NCBI GenBank assembly: GCA_017935325.1
Contig: JAGBHV010000002.1
Coordinates: 1-45,014, forward strand
Source: Clostridia bacterium
Lineage (GTDB): Bacteria; Bacillota; Clostridia; Oscillospirales; Acutalibacteraceae
Direction of reading: 5' to 3'
DNA length: 45,014 nt
The notes under the pieces are model-generated. The model was not told the DNA's origin. It saw nothing but the letters and a program-made list of their open reading frames with translations, and did no database searches. The position numbers and the translations under genes were made by a program. Below, one piece after another: positions 14,530-23,951 of the stretch. Every line of letters starts with the position of its first letter. The stretch's first letter is position 1.

Positions 14530-16017
14530 ATGAAAAAGGCGATAAGATTTTTGTGCCTGTTAATGTGTGTGATTATAGTTTTAACAGCGTTTACTTCATG
14601 CACTGTTTCTATGGGTGAAATCAAACCTGCATCGGCAGAAATGGATGATTCAAATTATCTGAAACTCCCTGTGCGCAATACGGATTCACTCAACCCGTAT
14701 TTAGCAAAAACTGAATATAATATTGCCTTATCTTCCCTTTTGTTTGAAGGTCTTGTGAAAGTAAAAGAAGATTTTACTGTAGAAAATGTTATTGCATCGA
14801 AAGTAAAGGTCGGTGCAGAAAGTGTAACGGTGAAAATCAATCCTTCTTATTGTTTCAGCGATTCTTCTCCCATTACTGCGGCAGATGTTGAGTATTCATT
14901 CAACCTTGCAAAGGAAAGCGATACTTTCAAAAAACAGCTTGAAAATTTTGAGGAAATTTCAGCATCGGGTGACAGTGTTACTTTCAAACTGAAAAGTCCT
15001 GATATTTATGCTTCTCTCTGTCTTGATTTTCCCATAGTAAAACAGCAGACAGAAGATTATGAAGGTTTTGTTACAGGAAGCGGCAAATATAAAATTGAAA
15101 ATAATCAGACGCTTATAATGAATGAAAAATGGCACAGCAAAGAAATGCCGAAGTTAAGACGTATACGTCTTGTTAATATGCTTGATACTGCAAGCGGTCA
15201 CGAAAGCGTGGAAACGGGAAATATTTCATATTATTTCCAGGATATGAGCAGCGGTAATTATTTAAGAAAGAATGTAAGAACTCACGCAACGTTAATGACA
15301 AACCTTGTTTTTCTCGGAATGAATTCATTGAATGAGAATCTGGAAAAAATAGAAGTAAGACAGGCAGTTTCCCTGCTTATTCCGAAAGAAACAATTGTCG
15401 AGGAATCTTATCTCGGTTATGCTGAAGTTGCCGATACACCGTTTATACCTTCATGGAAAGAACTTAAGAAAATAAATTTTTCAGAAAAAAGCGAAGCGTT
15501 CAATGAAGCAACAGAACTGCTTGAAAGTGCAGGATATTCAAGGGGTAACGATGTTACACAGAACATAATGAGATTAAGACTCATCGTAAATGATGATAAC
15601 GCATTTAAGGTTTCTGCTGCTGAAAACATTGCAACTGCACTTAAAAGTGCAGGAATAGTAGTTGAGGTTGAAAAACTGCCCTTTGAAACGTTTGTGTTAA
15701 GATTGCAGAACGGAGAATACGAACTGTATATAGGCGAAATGAAAATGACAAAAAATATGAGCCTGTATCCTTTCTTTTCTTTAAACGGCGGAGCTTCTTA
15801 CGGAATCAATACAAATTCTAAAATTGTTGCTACTTATAATGATTTTCTTAACGGAAAAGTAACATTACAAAGATTTGTAGACTATTTTGAAGTTGCGGCG
15901 CCCTTTGCTCCCATTTGCTTCAGAAGCGGAATTGAAATGTATACAAACGAGCTTTCAGTTCCCCGATACGGCACAGTTACGGACAGATTTGAAAATATTT
16001 ACTCGTGGTATTATTAA
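14530..16017 (+). CDS. Extracellular solute-binding lipoprotein (SBP family 5)
   Basis: A 495-residue ABC-type substrate-binding protein of the oligopeptide/nickel family (SBP_bac_5). A lipoprotein signal occupies residues 1-20, with the lipobox ending in FTSC. The mature part opens with the family-like LPVRNTDSLNPYLAKTEYNI and includes LLFEGLVKVKEDF, SPITAADVEYSFNLAKES and VRQAVSLLIPKETIVEESYL. The usual partners (DppB/C permeases, DppD/F ATPases) are not next to it. It sits 15 nt after ymdB and 15 nt before addB, so it is an orphan binding protein riding in a nuclease operon. It may use a distant transporter or act as a receptor. The ligand is probably a peptide but is not determined. Confidence 0.88.
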   Translation: MKKAIRFLCLLMCVIIVLTAFTSCTVSMGEIKPASAEMDDSNYLKLPVRNTDSLNPYLAKTEYNIALSSLLFEGLVKVKEDFTVENVIASKVKVGAESVTVKINPSYCFSDSSPITAADVEYSFNLAKESDTFKKQLENFEEISASGDSVTFKLKSPDIYASLCLDFPIVKQQTEDYEGFVTGSGKYKIENNQTLIMNEKWHSKEMPKLRRIRLVNMLDTASGHESVETGNISYYFQDMSSGNYLRKNVRTHATLMTNLVFLGMNSLNENLEKIEVRQAVSLLIPKETIVEESYLGYAEVADTPFIPSWKELKKINFSEKSEAFNEATELLESAGYSRGNDVTQNIMRLRLIVNDDNAFKVSAAENIATALKSAGIVVEVEKLPFETFVLRLQNGEYELYIGEMKMTKNMSLYPFFSLNGGASYGINTNSKIVATYNDFLNGKVTLQRFVDYFEVAAPFAPICFRSGIEMYTNELSVPRYGTVTDRFENIYSWYY

Positions 16018-16032
16018 AAGGAGAAACTCCTT

Positions 16033-19000
16033 ATGCTTAACATAGTTTACGGAAAAGCCTCAAGCGGCAAATCAAAATATGTAAATGAAATCCTTGCATC
16101 TCTCGCACGAGAGGGATGTAAGGATTTATTGCTCGTGGTTCCTGAACAATTTTCTTTTTCTGCAGAAAGAACGATGCTTGAATTGTTAGGCCCCATAGAT
16201 TGCAACAGAGTTGAAGTTGTAATGAGCTTCAGCCATATTGCAGATACGGTAAGAAAAGAATACGGAAGCGAAAAACTCCGTGAAATCGGCAATGCACAAA
16301 AAATTCTTCTCATGAGCATGGCGATAAATCAGGTGAGTGATAAGCTTGAATTTTTCTCACGCAGAGTGAAATCGAAAGGCTTTGTAAACGAGATGATTTC
16401 TCTTTGCGATGAATTCAAGCAGAATTCTCTGACTCCCGAAAATGCAATGAGCTTCGCAGACAGTATTGAAAGCGGAACACTTAAAAAGAAATTAAGTGAG
16501 GTTTCAATTGTCCTTCAGGCGTACGATGCATTGATGCAGAACAGATTCAGCGACCCCTTTGATATTCTTACAAGGCTTTATGATGTTCTGGGAGAATACA
16601 GCTTTTTTGCAGAAAAAACAATTGTAATTGACGGCTTTTACAGCTTTTCGCGTCAGGAGCTTAAAATAATCGAAAGAATGGTTGCACAAGCGAAGGAAGT
16701 TTATGTAACAGTCTGTACCGATAAAATTTATTCTGCAAATGATGAAGATTTTGATGTTTTTTCTTACCCGAGGAAAACAGCAAAAGCAGTTATTGACATT
16801 GCAAAAAGATACGACAAAGAAGTAAAAGCAATCAAGGCTGAAAATAATGATAAAAACGTTTCGGAAGAAATAAGCTTTTTAGAAAAAAATGTTTTCAGGA
16901 TTGAAAAAGAAAAAGACGAAAAAGAAACGGAAAATATAGAAATTATATCAGCGAAAAATATTGAAAGCGAATGCAGATTTATCGCTCTTGAAGTGAAAAA
17001 GCTTCTGCGTGAAGGAAATGTCAGAAGCCGCGATATTGCAATAGTTTCCCGCGACGGCGGAGAATATGATGTTGAAATAAAAGAAGCACTGAAAAAATAC
17101 GGCATTGAGGTTTTTTCTGACAGACTTCAGCCCGTGAAAATTCAACCGCTTTGTACTTATATTTCAGGAGCTCTTGAAATTGCATCATACGGCTTTAATG
17201 AAACAAGAGTGATGAAATGCCTGAAAACAGGACTTACGGACCTTGATATAAATGAAATTTCCGAGCTTGAAAATTATGCTCTGATGTGGGGTAACAGTGC
17301 ACCGTTTACGCAGGAATGGACGGAAAATCCCGGAGGCTTCGGAGAAGAATTTTTACAAAAGGACAGAGAAAAATTAGCATATTTAAACAGCTTAAGGGAA
17401 ATTGCAATAAAACCGTTACTCAATTTAAAACGTGAATTTTCAGAAAATGTATCGGGAAGAAAAGCGGCTGAAGAAATTTTCAGACTTCTTCTCAATACTC
17501 ATGCAGATGAAAATCTTAAGAAGATTGCAATTGACCTTGAAGAAAAAGAAGAGCAGGAACTGGCTCTTGAGCAGGAAAGAATCTGGGCATTGCTTACAGA
17601 TGTGCTTGATGCAATTGCAGAGGTTGTGGCAGATGACAAAAAATCTGCCGGGGATATATATGAGCTTTTCAATGCAATTATTTCAAATGAAGAAATAGGT
17701 GTTCTGCCGCAGGGGCTTGACGAGGTGCTTGTGGGAAATGCGGAAAGAACGAGAGTGGCATCTCCGAAAATTGTTTTTGTTGTCGGTGCAAACGATGGGG
17801 TTTTCCCGCGGACTCCTCATACAGGAGGCCTGTTTACGGACAGAGAAAGAAACATTCTTCTGACTTCAGGTCTGAATCTTAATGCACCTGTTCTTGACAG
17901 AATTATGGAAGAAAGATTTATAGCTTATCACACTCTTTGCAGTGCGGAGAAAAAGCTGTATGTTTCATATTGTGCAAAATCTTTTTCGGAAGAATTATAT
18001 CCGTCAGAAATTATCAGCGAAATTAAATCTGTTTTTCCAAATTGTAAGGTAACTGATGCGGAAAAAACAGACATTTATGATTTTGTTCAGAGCGAAACTA
18101 CTGCATTTGAAACACTTGCCGGAACATGGACGAGCAACAATGAGAAAACAAATGCGCTGAAAAAGTTTTTTGAAGAAAAAGAAGAATATAAATCAAGATT
18201 TCAGGCAATTTCAAAATATCTTTCAAACGATAAAATTAAAATTGAAGACAGCGAAAAAGCAAAAAAACTTTTCGGCAAAGTTATGCATCTGTCGGCTTCA
18301 AGAATTGAAACTTTTTATAAATGCCCCTTTGAATATTTCTGCAAATTCGGTCTGAAAGCAAAGCCTGAAGAAAAAGCAGAAATAAGTCCGAGACAAAGAG
18401 GTACTGTAGTTCATTACTGTCTTGAAAAAATAATCAAGGAATACTCAATTGACAGCCTTAAAGAGATGGACAAAGCAGAGCTTCAGAAAATTATTTCCGG
18501 TATATTGAGTGAATATGCAGAAACAGCAATGGGCGGAAAAGAAAACAAATCAAGCAGGTTTACTTTCCTTTATGCCCGCTTTGAAAAAACAGTTTATGCA
18601 CTCATTGAGCAGATTATAGAAGAGTTTTCTGTCAGCGATTTTACACCTTGCGGTTATGAAGTTAAAATTGACCACGACGGTGATGTGCCGCCTTATGAAA
18701 TCAAACTTGAAGACGGTAAGATTCTTGTCAGAGGTCTTGTTGACAGAGTTGATATGATGGTAACGGAAGATAACAAATATCTCCGCGTTGTAGATTATAA
18801 AACAGGCAGTAAAGAGTTCAGACTTCAGGAAGTTCTTGACGGCATAAATATGCAGATGCTTATTTATCTTTTTGCTCTGACAGAGAACGGAAAAGACGAA
18901 TATGAAAACTGCACTCCTGCAGGAATTTTATATAAACCTGCAAGCTTTAATCAGATTAAAGCAATGCGTTATGATACAGATGAAGAAATAGAAAAGCAGA

Positions 19001-19386
19001 GAAAAAAGACAGGAAAATATTCAGGGCTTGTTCTTGCAAATGCAGAAGTAATTTACGGCATGGACAAAACCGAAAGCGGTAATATTATCAATGCAAAGGT
19101 AAAGGAAGAAAAAGATAATTCGATTTCTTTTACCGGCTCTGTTGCAACTGCAGCGCAGTTAGGAAAAATAAAACAGAAGGTTGATGAAATTATTGCGCGT
19201 ATGGGCAATGAATTGCATGAGGGAAACGTTGAGGTTTTACCTTATGAAAATGCCTGCGATTTCTGCGACTATAAAGATGTGTGCCTGAGAAAAGATGAAT
19301 CTCAGACACGTCAGAAAGCAGTAGATAAAAAAGAGAATGTTTTTGATAAGCTTGAAAAGGCGGGTGAAGAAAATGGCGGAAATTAA
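16033..19386 (+). CDS. addB: ATP-dependent helicase/nuclease subunit B (AddB/RexB)
   Basis: AddB is half of the AddAB complex that resects double-strand breaks for RecA-dependent repair. At 1117 residues it has typical length. The N-terminal nucleotide-binding loop is YGKASSGKSKY (residues 5-15). The C-terminal RecB-like nuclease carries RVVDYKTGSKEF (near 917). The four cysteines of the iron-sulphur cluster are in place: one in the KCPFEYF region (near 763) and three in CDFCDYKDVC (C-x2-C-x5-C, near 1076). A second Cys (EYFCKF) lies near the first. The start is an ATG preceded by AAAAGGAGA. It overlaps addA by 14 nt, the normal arrangement, and the pair is probably translationally coupled. 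Confidence 0.96.
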   Translation: MLNIVYGKASSGKSKYVNEILASLAREGCKDLLLVVPEQFSFSAERTMLELLGPIDCNRVEVVMSFSHIADTVRKEYGSEKLREIGNAQKILLMSMAINQVSDKLEFFSRRVKSKGFVNEMISLCDEFKQNSLTPENAMSFADSIESGTLKKKLSEVSIVLQAYDALMQNRFSDPFDILTRLYDVLGEYSFFAEKTIVIDGFYSFSRQELKIIERMVAQAKEVYVTVCTDKIYSANDEDFDVFSYPRKTAKAVIDIAKRYDKEVKAIKAENNDKNVSEEISFLEKNVFRIEKEKDEKETENIEIISAKNIESECRFIALEVKKLLREGNVRSRDIAIVSRDGGEYDVEIKEALKKYGIEVFSDRLQPVKIQPLCTYISGALEIASYGFNETRVMKCLKTGLTDLDINEISELENYALMWGNSAPFTQEWTENPGGFGEEFLQKDREKLAYLNSLREIAIKPLLNLKREFSENVSGRKAAEEIFRLLLNTHADENLKKIAIDLEEKEEQELALEQERIWALLTDVLDAIAEVVADDKKSAGDIYELFNAIISNEEIGVLPQGLDEVLVGNAERTRVASPKIVFVVGANDGVFPRTPHTGGLFTDRERNILLTSGLNLNAPVLDRIMEERFIAYHTLCSAEKKLYVSYCAKSFSEELYPSEIISEIKSVFPNCKVTDAEKTDIYDFVQSETTAFETLAGTWTSNNEKTNALKKFFEEKEEYKSRFQAISKYLSNDKIKIEDSEKAKKLFGKVMHLSASRIETFYKCPFEYFCKFGLKAKPEEKAEISPRQRGTVVHYCLEKIIKEYSIDSLKEMDKAELQKIISGILSEYAETAMGGKENKSSRFTFLYARFEKTVYALIEQIIEEFSVSDFTPCGYEVKIDHDGDVPPYEIKLEDGKILVRGLVDRVDMMVTEDNKYLRVVDYKTGSKEFRLQEVLDGINMQMLIYLFALTENGKDEYENCTPAGILYKPASFNQIKAMRYDTDEEIEKQRKKTGKYSGLVLANAEVIYGMDKTESGNIINAKVKEEKDNSISFTGSVATAAQLGKIKQKVDEIIARMGNELHEGNVEVLPYENACDFCDYKDVCLRKDESQTRQKAVDKKENVFDKLEKAGEENGGN

Positions 19387-22300
19387 ATGGACTGATGACC
19401 AGGCAAATGCAATAGAAGCATCGGGCGGTACGGTTCTTGTTTCTGCTGCCGCAGGTTCAGGTAAAACTGCAGTTTTAGTCAGGCGTGTAATTGAAAAAAT
19501 AACAGACAAAGAAAACCCTTGTTCTGTTGATGAATTGTTGATTGTAACTTTTACTAAAGCTGCAGCAGCACAGATGAAAGATAAAATCAGCCGTGCACTG
19601 TCTGAGATGGTGCAGGAAGAAAAAAATGTAAAGAAAAGGAGTTATCTTTTAAAACAGCAGATGCTTCTCAAATGTGCAAAAATTTCTACCATAGACAGTT
19701 TTTGCAGTGATATTGTAAGGAGTAACATTCAGGCAATAGAGCTTGACAGCGATTATAAACTCATTGATAAAGCCGCAATGGATACTTTAAAAGACATAGC
19801 ATATGAAGAAGTTGCAGAAGAATTCTACGAAGAGGGAGACCCGAATTTTCTTGTACTTGCAGATATGTTTACAAAATCAAATGATGATAAGGCTCTTAAA
19901 GACCTTGTTCTGAGCCTTTATGATTTTGCGCGTTCTTACAGAAATCCGAAAAAGTGGCTTGAAGAAATAGACAGACGTCTTCATTGCGAAGAAACAGATT
20001 ATACTAATCCTTATGCCGTTACTGTTGCGGATTCTTTCAGGGATGATATTCTTTATTGCAGAACGCTTGCTCAGAGGGCTTGCGAAATTCTGGATGGAGA
20101 TGAAAATGTAAACGCAGCTTACGGTAATGCTTTCAGAAACGATATTGAGTTTTTTGAAAATATTCTTGAGTGTATGCCCGAAAACTTTTCTTGTCAGCAG
20201 TGGGACCGACTTATTGAGATAACGCCTGCTAAACCTTTTTGTGCTATAGGAAGGCTGAAATCCGAATTTAAGTGTGCAGAATCAGAAGCTGTTAAAGCAA
20301 TCAGGGAAAACTATAAAGGTATTTATGAAAAATCACGTTCGTCAATAGGTGTGTCATATGCTGATAACAAGTATGATATAGAAATTCTTGCACCCGTTAT
20401 CAGGATGTTATCACGGTTTACCTTAGCTTTTTTTGACAGATTCCGTGAAGTAAAAATCGAAAAAAACTGTGCTGATTTTGATGATGTTCTTCATATGGCT
20501 CTGGGATTGCTGATAGACGAAGAAAACGAAAAAACAGAGCTTGCATATGAATATACAAATCAGTTCAAAGAAATTCTGATTGACGAATATCAGGATACAA
20601 ACGAAGCACAGGATATTTTGTTTGAGTCAATTTCCAGAGACGGAAAAAATCTGTTTTTCGTAGGTGACGTAAAGCAGAGTATTTACGGCTTCAGAAAAGC
20701 GATGCCGCAGATTTTTTTGAAAAAGAGAAAGGAATTTTCTCCCTATAACAGAGAAAACCCGTCATATCCTGCAACGATAACCCTTGATAAAAATTTCAGA
20801 AGCCGTAAAGAGGTTACTGATTTTGTGAATTTCGTTTTTTCTCATCTTATGAGTGAGGAAGTAGGCGAAATTGATTACGATGAAAGAGAATCGCTTAAAT
20901 GCGGCGGTGAGTTTGAAGATACAGATGAGATTTCGTGTGAATTTCATGTGCTGGAAAAAACTGCATTTGAAGAAACGGAACGCTCAACTGCGCAGGCAAT
21001 GTATATAGCGTCTGAAATCAGAAAAATTCTTGAAAAAGGAAAGTTCAGATTAAGTGATATTGCAATTCTTCTGAGAAAGAATAAAAACATTCCGTTATTT
21101 GTTCAGGTGCTTAATGATGCAGGAATAAACGCATATGCTGATGAAAGCGAAAGCTTGTTTGAAACACAGGAAGTAAGGACGCTGTTTTCTTTAATTAAGG
21201 TTATTGATAATCCTGCAAGGGATGTACCGCTTTTAGCTGCGATGATGTCACCTGTTTTCGGTTTTACTGCAGATGAGCTTGCTGATATCAGAATAAAAAG
21301 CAAGGGCGGAAGTTTTTATTCTGCAGTGATGTATTGTGCTGAAAACGGTGATGAAAAGTGCAGAAGCTTCCTTGATACGCTTGCATCCTTCCGTCTTGTG
21401 GCGCAGACAATGTCTCCGGGTGAGCTTGTAAGACATGTGCTTGACAAAACGGGATATAAAGCAATTGTTGCATCTCTTGACAGAGGTGCAAGACGTCAGG
21501 AAAATTTAGATATTTTCAGAACATTTGCGGAACGTTTTTCGCAGGAAAATGATATTGCACTTTCGGGTTTCGTAAGGCAGGTTGAGAGAATTGAAAAAAC
21601 TGCCGAAATCAAAGCTTCAAGCGATTCTTCGGGAAACGAAAATGCTGTGGCTATTATGTCGATACACCGAAGTAAGGGTCTTGAATTTCCCGTGTGTATT
21701 GTTGCTGAAGCAGAAGATGAATTCAGCAGACGCTGGCAGAATAACGATTTGCTCTCTCATCAGCAAAGCGGTGTGGGAATAATCGGTATCGACCCTGAAC
21801 GCATGATTAAATATGAAACATTAAGCCGTACAGCGGTTAAAATAGAAAAAGAGAAAACAGATTTATCTGAAAACATGCGTGTGCTTTATGTTGCTCTTAC
21901 CAGGGCAAAAGAAAAGCTGATTATTGTAGGTGCACCGAAGGATTTTTCCAAAACACTTGAGAAAGCGGCTGTTGCTGCTTCAGGCGAAAAAATTAATCCC
22001 GTTGCAATAAGAAAGGCATCGAGCTATCTTGAATGGATAACAACTGTTGTGTTAAAACATCCGGATGCTGTTGATATGCGGATAAAAGCAGGCGGAATTG
22101 ATGTAAAGAAAATCAGAACTGATTTTCCGCTTGAAATAAAAATTGTAAAAGAATTACCGCAGCTTGAAAAAGAGGCAACCTCTCAGGCAGAAAACGAAAA
22201 AACAGATTGCGGGTATCTGGAGAAGGTACGAAGTGCTGTGGAATATGAGTATGAATATGCGCCCTTGTCAGGCGTGCTTGCCAAAAGAGGTGCTTCAACA

Positions 22301-22879
22301 GCTTTCAAGGAAACGATAAACAGGGAATTTTTCGCCTCTGACAGACCTGCGTTTTTAAATAAAACATCACTTACTGCAGCAGGCAGAGGAACGGCGATGC
22401 ATCTGTTTATGCAGTTTTCGGATTATTTATCAGCAAAAAATAATCTTGAAAGCGAAATTGAAAAGCTTCGCGAAAGAGGATTTCTTACGGATATTCAGGC
22501 TGAAAGCCTTGACAGGAAAAAGCTGAAGGCCTTTTTTGATTCGCCGTTGTATGAAAGAATCGCATCTTCAGGTAATGTTTACAGAGAGAAAAAATTCATA
22601 ATCGGTATGTCTGCGTGCGAATTTGATGAAAAACTGCCTGAAAGATTCGATAATGAAAAGGTTATAGTTCAGGGCATTCTTGACTGTGCTTTTGAAGAAG
22701 ACGGAGAAATTGTCATCATTGATTATAAAACAGACAAGGTTACGTCTTCTGAACAGTTACGTGAGCGTTACGCCGGTCAGCTTAAGATTTATGAGAAGGC
22801 AGTAAGGGAATGTTTGGGCAAAAACGTTAAAGAAACGCTTCTTTACTCCTTCAGTCTTGAAACAACTGTCAAAATATAA
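19373..22879 (+). CDS. addA: ATP-dependent helicase/nuclease subunit A (AddA)
   Basis: AddA is the UvrD-like 3'-5' helicase and nuclease subunit of AddAB. The protein is 1168 residues. It begins MAEIKWTDDQANAIEA, a standard AddA N-terminus, and an in-frame start 36 nt upstream inside addB is rejected. Motifs in order are: Walker A AAAGSGKTAVLVRR (near 22-35), ISTIDSFC (motif Ia region), Walker B LIDEYQDTNEAQ (near 401), FVGDVKQSIYGFRKA (motif III, near 427), SIHRSKGLEFPVC (motif V, near 762), LYVALTRAKEKL (motif VI), and the C-terminal nuclease GILDCAFE...IIDYKTDKV (near 1100). All catalytic residues expected are present. No terminator with a good T-run follows; only a weak CAACTGT/ACAGTTG pairing is seen. 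Confidence 0.97.
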   Translation: MAEIKWTDDQANAIEASGGTVLVSAAAGSGKTAVLVRRVIEKITDKENPCSVDELLIVTFTKAAAAQMKDKISRALSEMVQEEKNVKKRSYLLKQQMLLKCAKISTIDSFCSDIVRSNIQAIELDSDYKLIDKAAMDTLKDIAYEEVAEEFYEEGDPNFLVLADMFTKSNDDKALKDLVLSLYDFARSYRNPKKWLEEIDRRLHCEETDYTNPYAVTVADSFRDDILYCRTLAQRACEILDGDENVNAAYGNAFRNDIEFFENILECMPENFSCQQWDRLIEITPAKPFCAIGRLKSEFKCAESEAVKAIRENYKGIYEKSRSSIGVSYADNKYDIEILAPVIRMLSRFTLAFFDRFREVKIEKNCADFDDVLHMALGLLIDEENEKTELAYEYTNQFKEILIDEYQDTNEAQDILFESISRDGKNLFFVGDVKQSIYGFRKAMPQIFLKKRKEFSPYNRENPSYPATITLDKNFRSRKEVTDFVNFVFSHLMSEEVGEIDYDERESLKCGGEFEDTDEISCEFHVLEKTAFEETERSTAQAMYIASEIRKILEKGKFRLSDIAILLRKNKNIPLFVQVLNDAGINAYADESESLFETQEVRTLFSLIKVIDNPARDVPLLAAMMSPVFGFTADELADIRIKSKGGSFYSAVMYCAENGDEKCRSFLDTLASFRLVAQTMSPGELVRHVLDKTGYKAIVASLDRGARRQENLDIFRTFAERFSQENDIALSGFVRQVERIEKTAEIKASSDSSGNENAVAIMSIHRSKGLEFPVCIVAEAEDEFSRRWQNNDLLSHQQSGVGIIGIDPERMIKYETLSRTAVKIEKEKTDLSENMRVLYVALTRAKEKLIIVGAPKDFSKTLEKAAVAASGEKINPVAIRKASSYLEWITTVVLKHPDAVDMRIKAGGIDVKKIRTDFPLEIKIVKELPQLEKEATSQAENEKTDCGYLEKVRSAVEYEYEYAPLSGVLAKRGASTAFKETINREFFASDRPAFLNKTSLTAAGRGTAMHLFMQFSDYLSAKNNLESEIEKLRERGFLTDIQAESLDRKKLKAFFDSPLYERIASSGNVYREKKFIIGMSACEFDEKLPERFDNEKVIVQGILDCAFEEDGEIVIIDYKTDKVTSSEQLRERYAGQLKIYEKAVRECLGKNVKETLLYSFSLETTVKI

Positions 22880-22897
22880 ATTTTTTTCAAAAAACAG

Positions 22898-22926
22898 TTG
22901 CAATTTATTTTGGTTTGTGTTAAAAT
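22898..22926 (+). promoter_or_regulatory. Sigma-A promoter of rpmE
   Basis: TTGCAA (22898-22903) and TAAAAT (22921-22926) are separated by 17 nt, 42 nt before the ATG. Confidence 0.75.
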
Positions 22927-22967
22927 GACATCTGTTATATTGCTACTTTATGAAAGAGGTGACAAAA

Positions 22968-23171
22968 ATGAAGGAAGGACTCCATCCTAATTATCAGGAA
23001 ACTGAAATTAAATGTGCTTGTGGCACAGTATACAAGACATGCTCAACAAAAGCTGATATGCGTGTTGATATTTGTTCAAACTGTCATCCGTTCTTCACCG
23101 GAAAACAGAAGCTTGTTGATACAGGCGGACGTGTAGACAGATTTAAGAAGCGTTTCAATCTTGACAAATAA
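22968..23171 (+). CDS. rpmE: 50S ribosomal protein L31, zinc-binding type
   Basis: A 67-residue L31 starting [19 protein letters not shown]. The four zinc-ligand cysteines are visible (KCACG and ICSNCHPF), with a further Cys in [10 protein letters not shown]. This is therefore the C+ (zinc-containing) form rather than the zinc-independent paralog. The family ending [13 protein letters not shown] is intact. The start at 22968 is preferred over an ATG 18 nt upstream, because AGAGGTG lies 7 nt before it and the L31 N-terminus matches. It has its own promoter and terminator. Confidence 0.97.
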   Translation: MKEGLHPNYQETEIKCACGTVYKTCSTKADMRVDICSNCHPFFTGKQKLVDTGGRVDRFKKRFNLDK

Positions 23172-23204
23172 TTGCTTTTGGGCATAATTTTAACAGAAGA
23201 TAAC

Positions 23205-23240
23205 GGCAGACAATTTTTTAAAGAAAGTTGTCTGCCTTTT
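23205..23240 (+). terminator. Terminator of rpmE
   Basis: GGCAGACAA (23205-23213) pairs with TTGTCTGCC (about 23228-23236), and TTTT follows. The next gene's ribosome binding site comes directly after. Confidence 0.8.
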
Positions 23241-23263
23241 CTGTGTTGGAGAGGATTTTGTCT

Positions 23264-23884
23264 ATGAACAGCTATAAAACGGTGTCGATGGAGGCATCAG
23301 ACGAATTTGTAGAGAAAAAATCAAAATTCATCGGTTATGTAAAACCTGTTCAGACGGTTGAAGAAGCGATGGCTTTTGTAAATGAAATCAAACAGAAGCA
23401 TTGGGATGCAACGCACAATGTTTATGCCTACGTTCTTCGTGATATGATGACAAGACGTTACAGCGATGACGGTGAACCTCAGGGAACGGCAGGTATACCC
23501 GTGCTTGATGTGCTTTTAAAAGCTGAAGTGGTTGATGTGGCAGTTGTGGCTACACGCTATTTCGGAGGAACTCTCCTTGGTGCAGGGGGACTGGTCAGGG
23601 CATATTCACACACAGCATCCATTGCGCTTGAAGCAGGAAAAGTGGTTACGATGCAGCTTTGTGCAATAGCTGAAGCAAAATGTGACTATTCATTTTACGG
23701 AAAGCTTCCCACACTCATTGCTGAAGCGGGAGGAAAAATTGACGACACTGTTTTTGCGGATGACGTAAAGGTTATTTTCAGAATAGCTGATACTGATTTG
23801 CAGAAATTCAATGAAAATCTTATTGATGTCAGCAACGGAAAGTTCAGATGTGAAAAAACAGGAGAAATTTTCTGTGCAATGTAA
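23264..23884 (+). CDS. YigZ/IMPACT family protein (UPF0029)
   Basis: A 206-residue YigZ-like protein. The N-terminal UPF0029/IMPACT domain includes the hallmark segments KHWDATHNVYAYVL, RYSDDGEPQGTAGIPVLDVL and VAVVATRYFGGTLLGAGGLV, followed by RAYSHTASIAL. A C-terminal ferredoxin-like DUF1949 domain follows (about 137-200). The family is linked to translation and nucleic-acid binding, but its bacterial role is not established. The start at 23264 follows GGAGAGG and gives the usual length; a TTG 36 nt upstream lies inside the terminator and is rejected. Confidence 0.92.
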   Translation: MNSYKTVSMEASDEFVEKKSKFIGYVKPVQTVEEAMAFVNEIKQKHWDATHNVYAYVLRDMMTRRYSDDGEPQGTAGIPVLDVLLKAEVVDVAVVATRYFGGTLLGAGGLVRAYSHTASIALEAGKVVTMQLCAIAEAKCDYSFYGKLPTLIAEAGGKIDDTVFADDVKVIFRIADTDLQKFNENLIDVSNGKFRCEKTGEIFCAM

Positions 23885-23951
23885 TTTTTTTGATTTTCAC
23901 GGGGGAAAACCGCAAAAATAGTTGTATATAAAGATAAAGGCGGTGTGATGT

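Noticed and set aside
19337-19372. Upstream start for addA
   Set aside because: The extra residues lie in addB in another frame and do not match the AddA N-terminus, which begins at 19373.
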